From positions 62,001 to 126,000 of the forward strand of contig NZ_JACVQF010000200.1 of the NCBI RefSeq assembly GCF_014534645.1: a DNA stretch of 64,000 nucleotides, read 5' to 3'. The DNA is from Streptomyces griseicoloratus (GTDB taxonomy: Bacteria; Actinomycetota; Actinomycetes; Streptomycetales; Streptomycetaceae). The notes under the pieces were generated by a model. It did not search any database. It was not told where the DNA came from and saw only the letters and a list, made by a program, of their open reading frames with translations. The position numbers and the translations under genes are program-made. Positions 8,543-18,116 of this stretch are shown here, piece by piece; within the stretch, counting starts at the first letter, position 1; each line of letters starts with the position of its first letter.

Positions 8543-9580
8543 ATGGCGTCCGATTTCGAGCGACGTACTCTTCTGACGGCTGCCGTAGGCACTGGTCTGG
8601 CGATGACCTCGTGCGCCAGCCGCACTCCCGCCGGAGGCCTGGGGGCCGGGGGGCGCTCCTCGCTGTCGGGTAAGCAGTACGAGATCTCCTACGGCGACCA
8701 GCGGGTCGTGGTCACCGAACTGGGGGCCGGCCTGCTGTCCTACCGTGTCGGTGCAACTGAGCTCCTGGATACCTTCGGCCCCCGGGACTACCCGACCGGC
8801 TCGTCCTACGGTCAGCTGCTGGTCCCCTGGCCCAACCGCATCGACCGCGGCACCTACGTGTTCGACGGCGTCACGCAGGAGCTGCCCTGGAGTGAACCAC
8901 AGGCCCAGAACGCCATCCACGGGCTGACCCGGTGGGTCAACTGGTTCCCTGTCGAACAGAGCGATTCGCGCCTGGTCATGGGGCTCACCACACACGCCCA
9001 GCCCGGGTATCCGTTCGTACTGAAGCTGCGGCAGACCTACGAGCTGGGCAGACACGGCCTCACCGTGACCAACTCCGTGGAGAACCTCGGCGGCACCCGA
9101 GTCCCGTACGGGATGGGCCAGCACCCCTACTTCACGCTCGGCACCGAGCTCATCGACGACATCGTGCTGACGCTGCCGGCCCGGACCCACTTCCTGACCA
9201 ACGACCGGAGCATCCCGAAGACGCCGCCGGTCACCGTGCAGAACACCCCGTACGACTTCCGTTCCCCCCGGCCTGTCGGCGACACTGTCATGGACACCGG
9301 GTTCGCCGGCCTGAGCCGCGACCGGGACGGCCTGGCCTGGGTACACATGACATCCCCCATGAGCCGCGTGCGCATTTCCGTATGGCTGGACAAGTCCTGC
9401 GACTACCTGCAGGTCTACACCGGCGACACACTGCCGGTCGTCGAGCGGCGCCGCAAGGGCCTGGCCATCGAGCCGTACACATGCGCGTCGAACGCCTTCA
9501 ACAATGGTCTGGGACTGCGGATCCTTGGCCCAGGCAAGCGCTCCGAGGCGCGCTGGGGGGTACGTTCGTCGATGGGCTGA
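8543..9580 (+). CDS. Lipoprotein aldose 1-epimerase (galactose-mutarotase-like)
   Basis: A 345-residue exported epimerase of the galactose mutarotase fold, presumed to interconvert sugar anomers at the cell surface. The N-terminus has a twin Arg (ERRTLLTAAVG) and a lipobox-like MTSC near residue 24, which suggests export and lipid anchoring. Family motifs follow: LLVPWPNRID, AIHGLTRWVNW with the conserved His, VPYGMGQHPYF, and a C-terminal VVERRRKGLAIEPYTCASNAFN with the catalytic Glu region. GAAGGGG lies six bases before the ATG. It is next to the fucose cluster but on the opposite strand, so a link to 6-deoxysugar use is only suggestive. Confidence 0.8.
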   Translation: MASDFERRTLLTAAVGTGLAMTSCASRTPAGGLGAGGRSSLSGKQYEISYGDQRVVVTELGAGLLSYRVGATELLDTFGPRDYPTGSSYGQLLVPWPNRIDRGTYVFDGVTQELPWSEPQAQNAIHGLTRWVNWFPVEQSDSRLVMGLTTHAQPGYPFVLKLRQTYELGRHGLTVTNSVENLGGTRVPYGMGQHPYFTLGTELIDDIVLTLPARTHFLTNDRSIPKTPPVTVQNTPYDFRSPRPVGDTVMDTGFAGLSRDRDGLAWVHMTSPMSRVRISVWLDKSCDYLQVYTGDTLPVVERRRKGLAIEPYTCASNAFNNGLGLRILGPGKRSEARWGVRSSMG

Positions 9581-9689
9581 CGGCTTATGGACAGAGGACC
9601 CGAGGACACGAGCAGTGGATCGCGGGACCAGAATCAAACCGGGCACCGTACCTGGCATCCAGTTCTCCCACTCCGGACGCAAGGCCCGC

Positions 9690-9795
9690 AACAGCCACAC
9701 GGAGCGGACCGCCTCGACGACCTCGAGGGGGATGCGGCTGCGTCCTTCGTAGGAGCCGCCGTATTCGTCGACGCCGGCGCGGCCCACCCAGCTGG
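9690..9795 (-). pseudogene. Fragment of an Old Yellow Enzyme family ene-reductase
   Basis: The minus strand reads GRAGVDEYGGSYEGRSRIP followed by LEVVEAVRSVW. This matches the RTDEYGGSxENRxRFPLEVVxAVR signature of NADH:flavin oxidoreductases of the YqjM/OYE type. Neither the upstream barrel nor the downstream part is recognisable. It is a relic of about 35 codons. The rest of 9581-10084 has no gene I can support; a frame near 10040 on the minus strand (LTEVAEAAARISGP) may be the tail of another lost gene. Confidence 0.5.
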
Positions 9796-10084
9796 TAGAA
9801 GCGGTGGCAGTCCCACTGAGCAGCGGTAGCCGTCCTCGTCGCAGTACCAGAACCTGCAGCCGGGCGTGCTGGACGTGTGGGCCGGCTGGACGCGTGGCAC
9901 CACGGTGGCCGCTGAGGATTCCGAATGAATGGGATCGCCGCCATCGCGAGCAGGCCGGGACTGAGCCTCAACGAAGCCCTGTGGCAGGAATCGTCTCGGC
10001 GGCCGGGCCGGAGATCCTGGCGGCCGCCTCGGCGACTTCGGTCAGGACGTCGTCGAGTGCTGATCGGCTCAAGGCAGATCGGCG

Positions 10085-11023
10085 TCAGGCCGCTGCGGCG
10101 CGGAAGACGCTGGGGCTCATGCCCCGATGGCGTTTGAACGCGGCGCTGAAGCCGAAGGCATCGGCGTAGCCGACGGACTTGGCGATCTGAGCGATGGCGA
10201 GGTCGGTGTCGGACAGGAGTGCCTCGGCCTCGTCCATGCGGCATTCGGTCAGGTAGGTCAGCGGTGGGCGGCCCATCACCTCGGTGAAGCGTTTGGCGAA
10301 CAGCGCCCGGGAGACACCGGATTCGGCGGCGAGCGCCGCTACCGTCCACCTCTGGGAAGGCCGGGCGTGGAAGGCTTGGAGAGCGGGGGCGAGCATCGGG
10401 TCGGCCAGGCCGCGATACCAGTCCGGGGCGTCCGAACTCGCCTGCTCGAACCAGGAGCGCAGTGTGCACACCAGGGCCCAGTCCAGGAGTCGGTCCATCA
10501 GCGCCTGCGAGCCGGCCGAGCGCCGGGCGGCGTCGGCGGCGGCCGTCTCCAGCCAGGCGCAGACTTCGGTGGCCTCGTTGATCACCAGCACCGGCGGCAA
10601 GCCGCGCAGCAGTCGTTCATGGCGATGGCCCGAGGCCCGGTAGGCGCCCACGATCAGTGCGGTCGCTCCGTCCGGATCGTTGCCCCAGCGGATGCCGCCG
10701 AGGTCCTGGGCGGTGCATGCGGCATCTGCTGTGAAGCAGGCGATTTCGTACTCGACGTGTGGGCGGTCGAAGGAGGTCGGTCGATCCACGAGGTGAAACG
10801 GGTCGGGGCCGCGCACGATGGCCGTGTCGCCGGCACCGACCGCTTGTTGGGTGCCATCGGGCAGTAGCAGGGTGCCGCCGCCGCGCAGCACGCTGACCAT
10901 GGTGAGCGGGGCGCCGTCGGCGAAGCGGATGGTCCAGGGCGCTTCCAGGACGGCGTGGCTGACGACCGAGCCCTCGGCCCGGATGCCACTGAGCAGAGAA
11001 CTCAAAGGATCCACGGGCACCAT
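10085..11023 (-). CDS. AraC-family transcriptional regulator (cupin-type sensor)
   Basis: A 312-residue activator or repressor. Residues about 1-170 form a cupin-6-like sensory region (VLRGGGTLLLPDG, VRGPDPFHLVDRP), and the last 100 carry the two AraC helix-turn-helix units (VAALAAESGVSRALFAKRFTEV and IAQIAKSVGYADAFGFSAAFKR). The start at 11021-11023 is supported by AGGAG ten bases upstream; an earlier ATG would place that AGGAG inside the gene. It is divergent from a flavodoxin-like reductase 104 bases away, an arrangement typical of a regulator and its target. Confidence 0.85.
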   Translation of the reverse strand: MVPVDPLSSLLSGIRAEGSVVSHAVLEAPWTIRFADGAPLTMVSVLRGGGTLLLPDGTQQAVGAGDTAIVRGPDPFHLVDRPTSFDRPHVEYEIACFTADAACTAQDLGGIRWGNDPDGATALIVGAYRASGHRHERLLRGLPPVLVINEATEVCAWLETAAADAARRSAGSQALMDRLLDWALVCTLRSWFEQASSDAPDWYRGLADPMLAPALQAFHARPSQRWTVAALAAESGVSRALFAKRFTEVMGRPPLTYLTECRMDEAEALLSDTDLAIAQIAKSVGYADAFGFSAAFKRHRGMSPSVFRAAAA

Positions 11024-11127
11024 CGTAGACGTGCTCCTATGCATCAAAGCGTTTCTCCCATGGATCATCCAATCGATCACGCGTGTACTGGACTGGCAGA
11101 ACCGACCGAGACCAGCCGGGAGAAACC

Positions 11128-11808
11128 ATGCCGCACCGCAACAGCGCAGCCAGAACCGCCCTCGTGGTCGTCGCTCACCACCGCGCCGATTCCCTCACGG
11201 CGCACACCGCCCGCCGTACCGCTGCACAACTCGAGACCGCCGGTTACGACGTCGACCTGCTCGACCTGCACGCGGAAGGGTTCGACCCGCGGATGAACGT
11301 GGCGGACCAGCCCGACTGGGGCAATCGGGAGAAGCTGTATTCGGACGAAGTCCGGGCCCATATGCAGCGCATCCTCGACGCCGATGTGGTCGTCGCCGTG
11401 TTCCCCGTGTACTGGCAGAGCGTGCCCGCCCTCCTCAAGGGCTGGATCGATCGAGTGTGGAACTACGGATTCGCCTATGGCCGCAGCAAGCCCCGCCTGG
11501 CAGGAAAGCGCATGCTGTGGCTGGGCCTGGCCGGTGCCACCTCTGACGATCCCATCACGGAAGGAATGCAGGCCGTGCTGGAGACCAACTTGAGCGAGGG
11601 CATCGCCTACTATTGCGGGTTCTCCCACTCCTCCGTCGCCCTCCTCCCCGACGCCGAGGAACGCCCGCAGCGCCTCGACGCCGAGGGCAATCTGCTGGTC
11701 GGCGACGCGGTCGCCGGAGCCGAGCGCGAGGCGCAGTACACCGAGTTCGACCGCCGCGCGCGCAAGGCAGTGGAAGGGTTCCTCGCGGCGGAACTGGTGG
11801 CGGGCTGA
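11128..11808 (+). CDS. NAD(P)H oxidoreductase, flavodoxin-like fold (MdaB/KefF-like)
   Basis: A 226-residue cytoplasmic FMN/FAD quinone reductase-like protein. TALVVVAHHRADSLTAH is the flavin-phosphate loop region, FPVYWQSVPALLKGWIDRVW is the family signature around the isoalloxazine, and GFSH and YY occur near the C-terminus. GGGAGAAACC precedes the ATG at 11128. It probably makes two-electron reductions of quinones or related electrophiles. The divergent AraC regulator, whose sensor is of a type often found beside such reductases, likely controls it. Confidence 0.85.
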   Translation: MPHRNSAARTALVVVAHHRADSLTAHTARRTAAQLETAGYDVDLLDLHAEGFDPRMNVADQPDWGNREKLYSDEVRAHMQRILDADVVVAVFPVYWQSVPALLKGWIDRVWNYGFAYGRSKPRLAGKRMLWLGLAGATSDDPITEGMQAVLETNLSEGIAYYCGFSHSSVALLPDAEERPQRLDAEGNLLVGDAVAGAEREAQYTEFDRRARKAVEGFLAAELVAG

Positions 11809-12108
11809 GGATCATGGCAGCGGCGGCGCTGCAGGCTCATGCCCGGTTGGTCCTTGACCTGCAGCGCTTCTGGCCGGAGGCCGGATGCACCCGCGCCCGT
11901 AGGCCCGCACGGGCTGTTCGTGTGCAGCGCCCAGATCCTCACCGCCTGGCGCCCGGACCTGCCCATCGACCACACTCCCGCGCACTTCACGCCCTACGCC
12001 TCCGGCACATCGCCGGCATCGGCCGTTGCGGACGGCAGGGCATGGGGTGCGCCGAGGCCCGATCTCGCCGACCTCGGCGTGTGCCGGCAGTTCCCCGCCA
12101 GGCTGGTC
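11809..12108. other. Gene-poor interval, possible decayed sequence
   Basis: No convincing gene. One plus-strand frame contains [20 protein letters not shown] and continues with ordinary amino-acid usage for about 60 codons without a start, so it could be the tail of a lost gene. I could not assign it to a family. Confidence 0.3.
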
Positions 12109-13047
12109 TCAGGCCGTGATGTGCAGGCGCGAGTTGACGAGTGTTCTCAGCATGCCGATGCCTGCGACGACGGCGGCGAGATGCAGCACCGCGGCGACGG
12201 CGGGATTCTCCGGCGGATCGGCGTCGGCCGGGTGGACCAGCGCGACCAGCAGCGTGATGGGAAGCTTCCAGCCACTCCACGCGAACAGCGAGCCCGACCC
12301 GAGCCAGCCGAGCGCCAACAGGAGCCGGCGAGGCAGCCGGGCGGGGCGTGGCCGGGCGAGCATCCAGACGGCGGCCGAGCCGGCGAGCGCCCAGAAGGCG
12401 CCGACGCCGGTCAGCACATTTGCGTTGGTGTCCCGCTCCTCCGCGCCCGAGGCTCCGAGCGTGCCGCCGACTGCCCAGTACAGCCAGACCAGCCCGACGA
12501 CGGCGGCGACGACAGCCGCCCATGGTGCCCTCGCACCGGGACCGTCCGCACCGTCCCCCACTTGGACCATGAAGGCGTCCGGCCAGCGACGCCGCAGGTA
12601 GGCGGGCAACGCGACCGCAAGCCCCAGCCCCGTCCCCACAAAGCCGAACTGGACCAACGCGGCCTCCCAGCCGGGCATGGCGGGCTCGTCGCCGCCACCC
12701 CTCCCCGAGCCGCCACGCGCAGCATCCAGCAGCGCACTGAGCACGGCATACGGAAGGATCGACACGAGGAACCCCGAACCGGTCCAGGCGCAGAACACCA
12801 CCAGCCACCCCGGTATCCGCATCCCCCAGGGCCGCACCAGAGCGAGCGCCATCGCGATCCCGATCCCCGCCATGCCGATGGTCACCGTGTTGAGGAGCAC
12901 CCATCCGGCCTGGCTGAAACCCTCTCCGATCGGCGTCACGCCGAGAAGCGAGCCGGCCACCCACGACACCTTGATCAACAAGTACGGCGCCAGCGCCAGT
13001 GCCGCCCCGTATGCCGCGCACCGCCCGGCCCGATCCCAGCGTTCCAC
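12109..13047 (-). CDS. Multi-pass membrane protein of unknown function
   Basis: About 312 residues with roughly eight hydrophobic helices (for example [61 protein letters not shown]). A short cytoplasmic or external loop rich in Gly ([15 protein letters not shown]) lies in the middle. I place the start at the GTG at 13045-13047, which has GGGGGAGAGG about nine bases upstream. A GTG at 13084-13086 would add 13 residues, but its purine run sits one base from the codon. Comparable Streptomyces membrane proteins exist, but I recognise no catalytic motif. It has no close partner gene. Confidence 0.65.
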   Translation of the reverse strand: MERWDRAGRCAAYGAALALAPYLLIKVSWVAGSLLGVTPIGEGFSQAGWVLLNTVTIGMAGIGIAMALALVRPWGMRIPGWLVVFCAWTGSGFLVSILPYAVLSALLDAARGGSGRGGGDEPAMPGWEAALVQFGFVGTGLGLAVALPAYLRRRWPDAFMVQVGDGADGPGARAPWAAVVAAVVGLVWLYWAVGGTLGASGAEERDTNANVLTGVGAFWALAGSAAVWMLARPRPARLPRRLLLALGWLGSGSLFAWSGWKLPITLLVALVHPADADPPENPAVAAVLHLAAVVAGIGMLRTLVNSRLHITA

Positions 13048-13239
13048 CTGAAGCCGCCTCTCCCCCGACAGGAATGCCAGCCTCACGCCTCCCCCACCCG
13101 GATACGTCCACCGCTGGGACTGTTCTCCTCCGCCGCCCGACGTAGCCCGCCCTCGTCATCCAGGCCGACAAGCCGCGGTCATGCGTCAGCGCCCGCACGC
13201 ATCGTGGGGCTGCGTGCAGGGCCGACCGTCGGGGAGGCG

Positions 13240-13740
13240 GGACCGTGAGGGTGGGACCGGTTCAGCTGCGCCAGGTGCCGTTCACCGTGATCTTGCCGCA
13301 TTCGGTCGCCTTGGTAGGTACGGGTCAGCGGGGACGACTCGTGGTTCGCCACGTAGGCCTTGTCACCACGGCCGAACGCAATGGCGTTGCCGCCGTCGCC
13401 CCACCAATTGGTCACGGCGGCGTCCCCGGTGATGTTGCGAACCCGACCATGCTCGCGATCTCGCGCAAGTCGCTGAACTCGTAGCCCGTGTGGACATCCG
13501 GTGATCCATAGGGCCAGGCCAGCATGAACACGTGCGCGAGGGTGTAGGTACGCCGGCTTCTCGCTGTTGAAGACCCCCTTGTGGTCCCTGCCGCAGGAGA
13601 ACTCCTGAACGTCCCCGCTGCCCGTGAACTGGCCCGGCTGCACGACCTCACCGGCGGCACCGATGGTCTCCTGCTTCCAGTAGGCACCGGGGTCGGTCAG
13701 CCTGCTCTTGATGTCGATGAGGCCGGCCGGAGGGATGTGC
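13240..13740 (-). pseudogene. Alpha-amylase (GH13) relic
   Basis: Segments of a secreted Streptomyces alpha-amylase occur in order but in different frames: [40 protein letters not shown], then [21 protein letters not shown] with [15 protein letters not shown], then [20 protein letters not shown] and AYVANHESSPLTRTY. The catalytic FVDNHDTER region expected between KGVFN and YTLAHVF is absent, so there is at least one deletion plus two frame changes. The N-terminal half of the enzyme is missing altogether. Nothing else in 13048-13945 looks like a gene. Confidence 0.7.
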
Positions 13741-13945
13741 TCGGCCGCGTCCCGCGAGCCGCTACGTGTCGCCGCCCGAGCTGGCTCCGCACACGAGAAC
13801 CGCCGGATGCTCGGAGATGCGCTGGCCGCTGCTGGTTTGGTCAATTATCCGACGGAGTGGTGGCACTGGTCGTACGGCGACTGGTCGGCTGCCTCAGCGC
13901 GAACACCGAGATCTCCGTATTGAGCGACCGACCGCAGCGGCGCGC

Positions 13946-15400
13946 TCAGCGCACGCCGTCCCACAGGAGTCGTTCCTGCGTGCGCGGGTCGCTGACCGGG
14001 GTGGCCGCGGGGGTGGTGAAGGTCATCGTGGTGCGGGTCGTGGTGTCGTACGGCTCCCAGCCGGGGCTTCCCGTCTTCGCGAAGGAGACCCACGCCCCGT
14101 GCATGGCGTCCGCGAGGGCCTGGGGTGGGTGGGCGCCGAGCATCGGTGCGTAGGACGGGTCGTGGAGGCGGTCGAAGACGAAGGGGAGTTCCAGGGCGTG
14201 GCAGGCGCCGAGGGCTCCGTCGAACTGGGGGGAGCGCCAGGAGAATTCGTACAGGTACGAGGCCGGGACGGACTCGGCGAGGCGGATGGCGGGGATGCGG
14301 TAGAACCAGTCGGTCGCCACCGCGGAGAGGAGTTCGCCCGGGGTGGCGCCGGGGCGGGCGGCCCGGTAGACGGGGAGGGCCGTGGCAGGATCGAGGCCGT
14401 AGGCCGCGGTCATGGCGTGGAGCGTGGATTCGGACAGGGTGTGAAGGCGTTCCGTCGGGACCAGGAAGAGGCGGTACTCCTCCGCGTTGCTGCCGATCAG
14501 GAGCTCGACCTCGCAGTCGGGGCCGGGCAGGACAAGAGCGGGCCGCACGGGCTCGAAGGGCATCATGTTGAACGCCGCCTCGCCCCAGCGGGCCGGATCC
14601 GGGCGGGCGCTCACTTCCGCGCGCAGTTCCGCCTGGGCCGGGAGGAGTTCCGGCAGGGGGACGGCCGTGAACGCCTCCGGGGTCGGCTCGATGCCCAGTT
14701 TCTCCGCCAGGCGGGCCGTGATCAGCGCGGCCGACGACGGGCGCAGGAAGTGGTGGCAGGCCCCGCTCTGCAGGATCGCCCTTCGGAACAGGCCCCGGGC
14801 CGCTTCGGTGGTCAGGAGCACGCCGATGCTCATGGCGCCCGCCGACTCGCCGAAGACCGTCACCCGGTCCGGGTCTCCGCCGAAGAAGGCGATGTTGTCC
14901 CGGACCCACTGGAGGGCGGCGATCTGGTCGAGCAGACCCCGGTTGTCGGGGCGGCCGGGAAGGTGCAGGAAGCCGTCGGTCCCCAGACGGTAGTTGAGCG
15001 TGACGCAGACGACGCCGTCGCGGGCGAAGGCGCCGCCGTCGTACGCGGACGTCGAGCCGGAGCCGTTGGTGAACGCCCCTCCGTGCAGCCACACCATCAC
15101 GGGCAGCCCGGCGCCCGGCTCCGGAGCCGGGGTCCAGACGTTGAGGTTCAGACAGCCCTCACCCTCGATGCCGTTCTCCGGGATGAGGGCGTCGAAGGGC
15201 GGGGCGTAGGGAGCGTGCGGCGACGTCGGGCCGTGGGCCGTGGCGTCGCGCACCCCCGTCCAGGGCTCGGGCGGGGAGGGCTCCCGGAACCGCCGCGCGC
15301 CGAAGGGCGCGGCGGCGTACGGGATGCCGAGGAAGGACGTCACTCCGTCGGGAGAGGTGCGGCCGCGGACCGCCCCCTGCCGTGTACCGCACACCGTCAT
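13946..15400 (-). CDS. Type-B carboxylesterase
   Basis: A 484-residue alpha/beta-hydrolase of the carboxylesterase-B (para-nitrobenzyl esterase) family. It has FLGIPYAAAPFGARRF near the N-terminus, the oxyanion-hole segment VMVWLHGGAFTNGSG, the nucleophile elbow VFGESAGAMS near residue 185, and a C-terminal ACHALELPFVF with the likely catalytic His. It lacks a signal peptide, so it should act in the cytoplasm on small esters. Its ATG overlaps the upstream alpha/beta-hydrolase stop by four bases, showing coupled translation. Confidence 0.85.
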   Translation of the reverse strand: MTVCGTRQGAVRGRTSPDGVTSFLGIPYAAAPFGARRFREPSPPEPWTGVRDATAHGPTSPHAPYAPPFDALIPENGIEGEGCLNLNVWTPAPEPGAGLPVMVWLHGGAFTNGSGSTSAYDGGAFARDGVVCVTLNYRLGTDGFLHLPGRPDNRGLLDQIAALQWVRDNIAFFGGDPDRVTVFGESAGAMSIGVLLTTEAARGLFRRAILQSGACHHFLRPSSAALITARLAEKLGIEPTPEAFTAVPLPELLPAQAELRAEVSARPDPARWGEAAFNMMPFEPVRPALVLPGPDCEVELLIGSNAEEYRLFLVPTERLHTLSESTLHAMTAAYGLDPATALPVYRAARPGATPGELLSAVATDWFYRIPAIRLAESVPASYLYEFSWRSPQFDGALGACHALELPFVFDRLHDPSYAPMLGAHPPQALADAMHGAWVSFAKTGSPGWEPYDTTTRTTMTFTTPAATPVSDPRTQERLLWDGVR

Positions 15401-16422
15401 GCCGACAGGATCCCCAGCAGCGCCTCGCGGAATTCCTCGGGGCGTTCGAGGTGCACCGCGTGCCCGGCGTCGGCCACCGCGACCTCCCGCACCCTGCCGC
15501 CCGCCGCCGCGTAACGGTCCAGGACGTGACGCGTCTGCGCCACCATCGGCTGCGCCGGTGTGCCGTCCCATCCCGGCACGGCGCCGACCGCACCCAGGTG
15601 GGCCAGGTCGAACATCGAGGTGTCCGAGACGATGACGTCGTCCTCGCCTCGTATCCACAGCACCGGCGGCTTGTGGCCGATCAGGTGCAGGTCGTCGATG
15701 CGGAAGTGGGTCGGGGCGAGGCAGTTGAGCACGCCGCGCGTGCCGGGTGCGATCCCGGGCCAGTTGGCGGATGCCTCGCTGTCGCCCGGATAGTGATCGT
15801 CGCCGGTGCGCGTGGTGAGCATGGACTCGACGTACGTGTCCTCGTGTTCAGGGCGCAGCGGGGGTTTGACGTAGCAGGCGGCCAGGACGGACCGCGGTGA
15901 GAACGTGGAGTCCTCGCCGCGGTCGCCCTGGGCGAGCAGCCGCACGAACTCGGGGTTGGCCGTGCCGCCGCCCGATCCGGCCCCGTCCGCGAAGTTGAGG
16001 GTTCCGTCCGCTCCTCGCGTACCGCCGAAGCCGTAGGGGGAGACAGGGTTGACGAGGGTGAGGGACCGCACCCGGGCCGGGTGGTCGCGCAGATACTGCA
16101 TGACCACGCCGCCGCCCATGGACCAGCCGACCAGATGTGCCCGGTCGATCCGGAGGGCGGTGAGCAGTGCGGCGAGGTCGTCGGTGTAGTCCCGCAGGCC
16201 CCGTGTGGCGTCGACGGGCAGCGGGTCGGTGCCGCCGAAGCCGCGCAGGTCGACGGCGACGGGGCGGTAGCGGTCCGGCAGTCCGCTCAGGGTGGTGTGC
16301 CAGAACGCGGAGGAGGAGACGTTGCCGTGGACGAAGACGACGGCTTCGCCCTCGTCCCTCGCCTCGGTGATCTGCTGGGTCAGTCGGGCGGTGGCGACGC
16401 GGCGGGTGCGGAGCGTGGTCAT
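15397..16422 (-). CDS. Alpha/beta-fold hydrolase
   Basis: A 341-residue hydrolase. It has the oxyanion segment VVFVHGNVSSSAFW, the nucleophile elbow HLVGWSMGGGV, an acidic residue in WIRGEDDVIV and a terminal His in DAGHAVHLERPEEF, a complete Ser-Asp-His triad. No export signal is visible. The start codon at 16420-16422 follows AGGA by five bases. It lies 10 bases after a secreted lipase-like gene and overlaps the type-B carboxylesterase, so three esterase-type genes probably form one transcript. The substrate is unknown. Confidence 0.8.
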   Translation of the reverse strand: MTTLRTRRVATARLTQQITEARDEGEAVVFVHGNVSSSAFWHTTLSGLPDRYRPVAVDLRGFGGTDPLPVDATRGLRDYTDDLAALLTALRIDRAHLVGWSMGGGVVMQYLRDHPARVRSLTLVNPVSPYGFGGTRGADGTLNFADGAGSGGGTANPEFVRLLAQGDRGEDSTFSPRSVLAACYVKPPLRPEHEDTYVESMLTTRTGDDHYPGDSEASANWPGIAPGTRGVLNCLAPTHFRIDDLHLIGHKPPVLWIRGEDDVIVSDTSMFDLAHLGAVGAVPGWDGTPAQPMVAQTRHVLDRYAAAGGRVREVAVADAGHAVHLERPEEFREALLGILSA

Positions 16423-16432
16423 GTGGGGTCCT

Positions 16433-17749
16433 TCAGGACAGCCAGGTGGCGACCTGGGCGGCGGCTGAGGAGTTCCACCCCAGTTCGAGGTGGTTGGCGC
16501 CGAGGATGGTCTCCCTGCCGCCGACTGTGGGGATGCCGGTGGTGTCGAGCGCGCTGTCGATGAAGACGACACCGTCGCTGGGCCCGCGGTTCTCGTTGAA
16601 GATGCCGAGCACATCCGGGGATCCGCCGGCCAGCAGGTACGTCGTGACCGAGGCCGGCACCCCGGCGTCGTGCAGCGGCTTGATCAGTGAACCGGCGTCG
16701 ATGGCGGCCTGGATGCCGCTGCCGGCGGTGTAGAAGCCCTGCCCGCCGTAGTACGTCGTGTACCAGTCCTGGGCGGCGCCGTCGACTCCGTACACCCCGT
16801 CCCAGCGGGCCAGCATCTGGCGCTGACCGGGGTAGTTGTCGTAGCCGCCGGACGGTGTCATCGAGAACTCCGGGTGGGCCGTGTACTGCCCGTAGCAGGT
16901 CATGCGGGAGTGCGGGGACGGGGCGTTGACCTTGCCTCCGCACTCCGGCCAGATGGAGAAGTCGTGAGCCCAGCCATGGGCGTAGGGGTAGTCGTAGCCG
17001 CCGTTCGGGCCGCCGAGGGTGATCAGCCGGCGTACGTCTCCGGCGTATGCCCGTCCCCAGCTCGGCTTCACGGACGACACGTACGCGCGGGTCGACATCT
17101 CGCCCTTGCTCCAGCCGACCAGGTCCACCTTGTCGACGCCCAGCTTCGCCTTGATGACGGCGATCGCGTCACCGACGATCTGCGCCTGCATGAGGTTGTC
17201 GCCCTGCTTGTGCGCGAAGCCGACGGCGAAGACCCGGTGACCGCGCGCGGAGAGGTACTGCATCAGTCCGGTGGACGGGCAGGTCAGGGCGCCGCAGCCG
17301 TAGCCGCCGGACTCGCCGGGGTTGGCCCAGGCACGGTCCGCGGTGTCGTTCGCGCCGTGCACGAGGAGGACGGGGGTGGTGCGGCTGCCGGTGTTCCAGC
17401 CGGGGGCCGAGTAGAGCAGGAACGTGCCCGAGGAGGGCCGTGACACGCCGCCGAAGTACGTGACGCGCTTGCCGTCCTGGTCGCCGCGGCCGTCCGGCGG
17501 GTAGCCCTCGATGCGGAATCCGCTGGTGGTGTCGAGGTACCGCTCGACACGGTCCCAGCCGTTGGTGACGGTGCCGGTGCCGTAGGCCGCCTCCAGGGTG
17601 AGGTACGCGGGTGGTGCGGCGGAGGCGGCCGCCGTCGCGCCGCTCGTGGTGGCGTGCGGCGCCACCACAGCCGCCGTGACGACCCCTGCCACCGCCATGA
17701 ACCGGGCGGCACGCAGTCGCCACCGGCCCGGACTCCGTCGGTCAGCCAT
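16433..17749 (-). CDS. Secreted lipase-like alpha/beta-hydrolase
   Basis: A 438-residue exported hydrolase. The N-terminus is basic (ADRRSPGRWRLRAAR) followed by a hydrophobic stretch and an Ala-rich cleavage zone (ATAAASAAPPA). PVLLVHGANDTADRAW is the oxyanion region and VDLVGWSKGEMS is the nucleophile elbow with GWSKG, matching G-x-S-x-G. Several Cys (YGCGALTCPS, PECGGK, MTCYGQY) suggest disulfides, as expected outside the cell. GGAGAGG lies nine bases before ATG. It is first in the likely three-gene esterase transcript. Confidence 0.8.
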   Translation of the reverse strand: MADRRSPGRWRLRAARFMAVAGVVTAAVVAPHATTSGATAAASAAPPAYLTLEAAYGTGTVTNGWDRVERYLDTTSGFRIEGYPPDGRGDQDGKRVTYFGGVSRPSSGTFLLYSAPGWNTGSRTTPVLLVHGANDTADRAWANPGESGGYGCGALTCPSTGLMQYLSARGHRVFAVGFAHKQGDNLMQAQIVGDAIAVIKAKLGVDKVDLVGWSKGEMSTRAYVSSVKPSWGRAYAGDVRRLITLGGPNGGYDYPYAHGWAHDFSIWPECGGKVNAPSPHSRMTCYGQYTAHPEFSMTPSGGYDNYPGQRQMLARWDGVYGVDGAAQDWYTTYYGGQGFYTAGSGIQAAIDAGSLIKPLHDAGVPASVTTYLLAGGSPDVLGIFNENRGPSDGVVFIDSALDTTGIPTVGGRETILGANHLELGWNSSAAAQVATWLS

Positions 17750-18116
17750 GCCCCGGCCTCTCCGGTTCGTGCGCCCATGGCGCGTCCGCCCGGTGCCGTC
17801 CCGCGCACCGGGTGTGCTCACGCTAGGCGGACGGACGGACGGCGGGACATGTGGGCGCGCCACACAAAGGAAGGGACGCGCATGGTCCGGGACTTCATCA
17901 CAGGCTCCGAAATCCGACCGGGCCTCCGTCGCCCGTTCGGCGCCTCCGCTCCGTGCGGCGCGGGCGAGGGCGAGGGCGGGTCTGCGTCCCCGCCGTCAAC
18001 GACTCCCCCGCCGGCCCGCGTCTCTCTCCCCCGCACCGACGGGACCGCACTGCTCGCCCTCGCCCTCGGCCGTGTCCCTGCCGCGCCCGACGCGTTCCGG
18101 TCCGGATACTGGGCAC
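17750..18116. other. Divergent intergenic region
   Basis: This 367-base region separates the secreted lipase gene (minus) from the DUF389 gene (plus). An ATG at 17882 has a good AAAGGAAGGG upstream and opens MVRDFITGSEIRPGLRRPFG, but the frame continues as Pro/Arg-rich sequence overlapping the DUF389 gene out of frame. I regard that as unlikely to be a gene. Confidence 0.4.

Noticed and set aside
17882-18116. ORF with a good ribosome site upstream of the DUF389 gene
   Set aside because: After 20 ordinary residues it becomes Pro/Ser/Arg-rich and overlaps the DUF389 gene out of frame.
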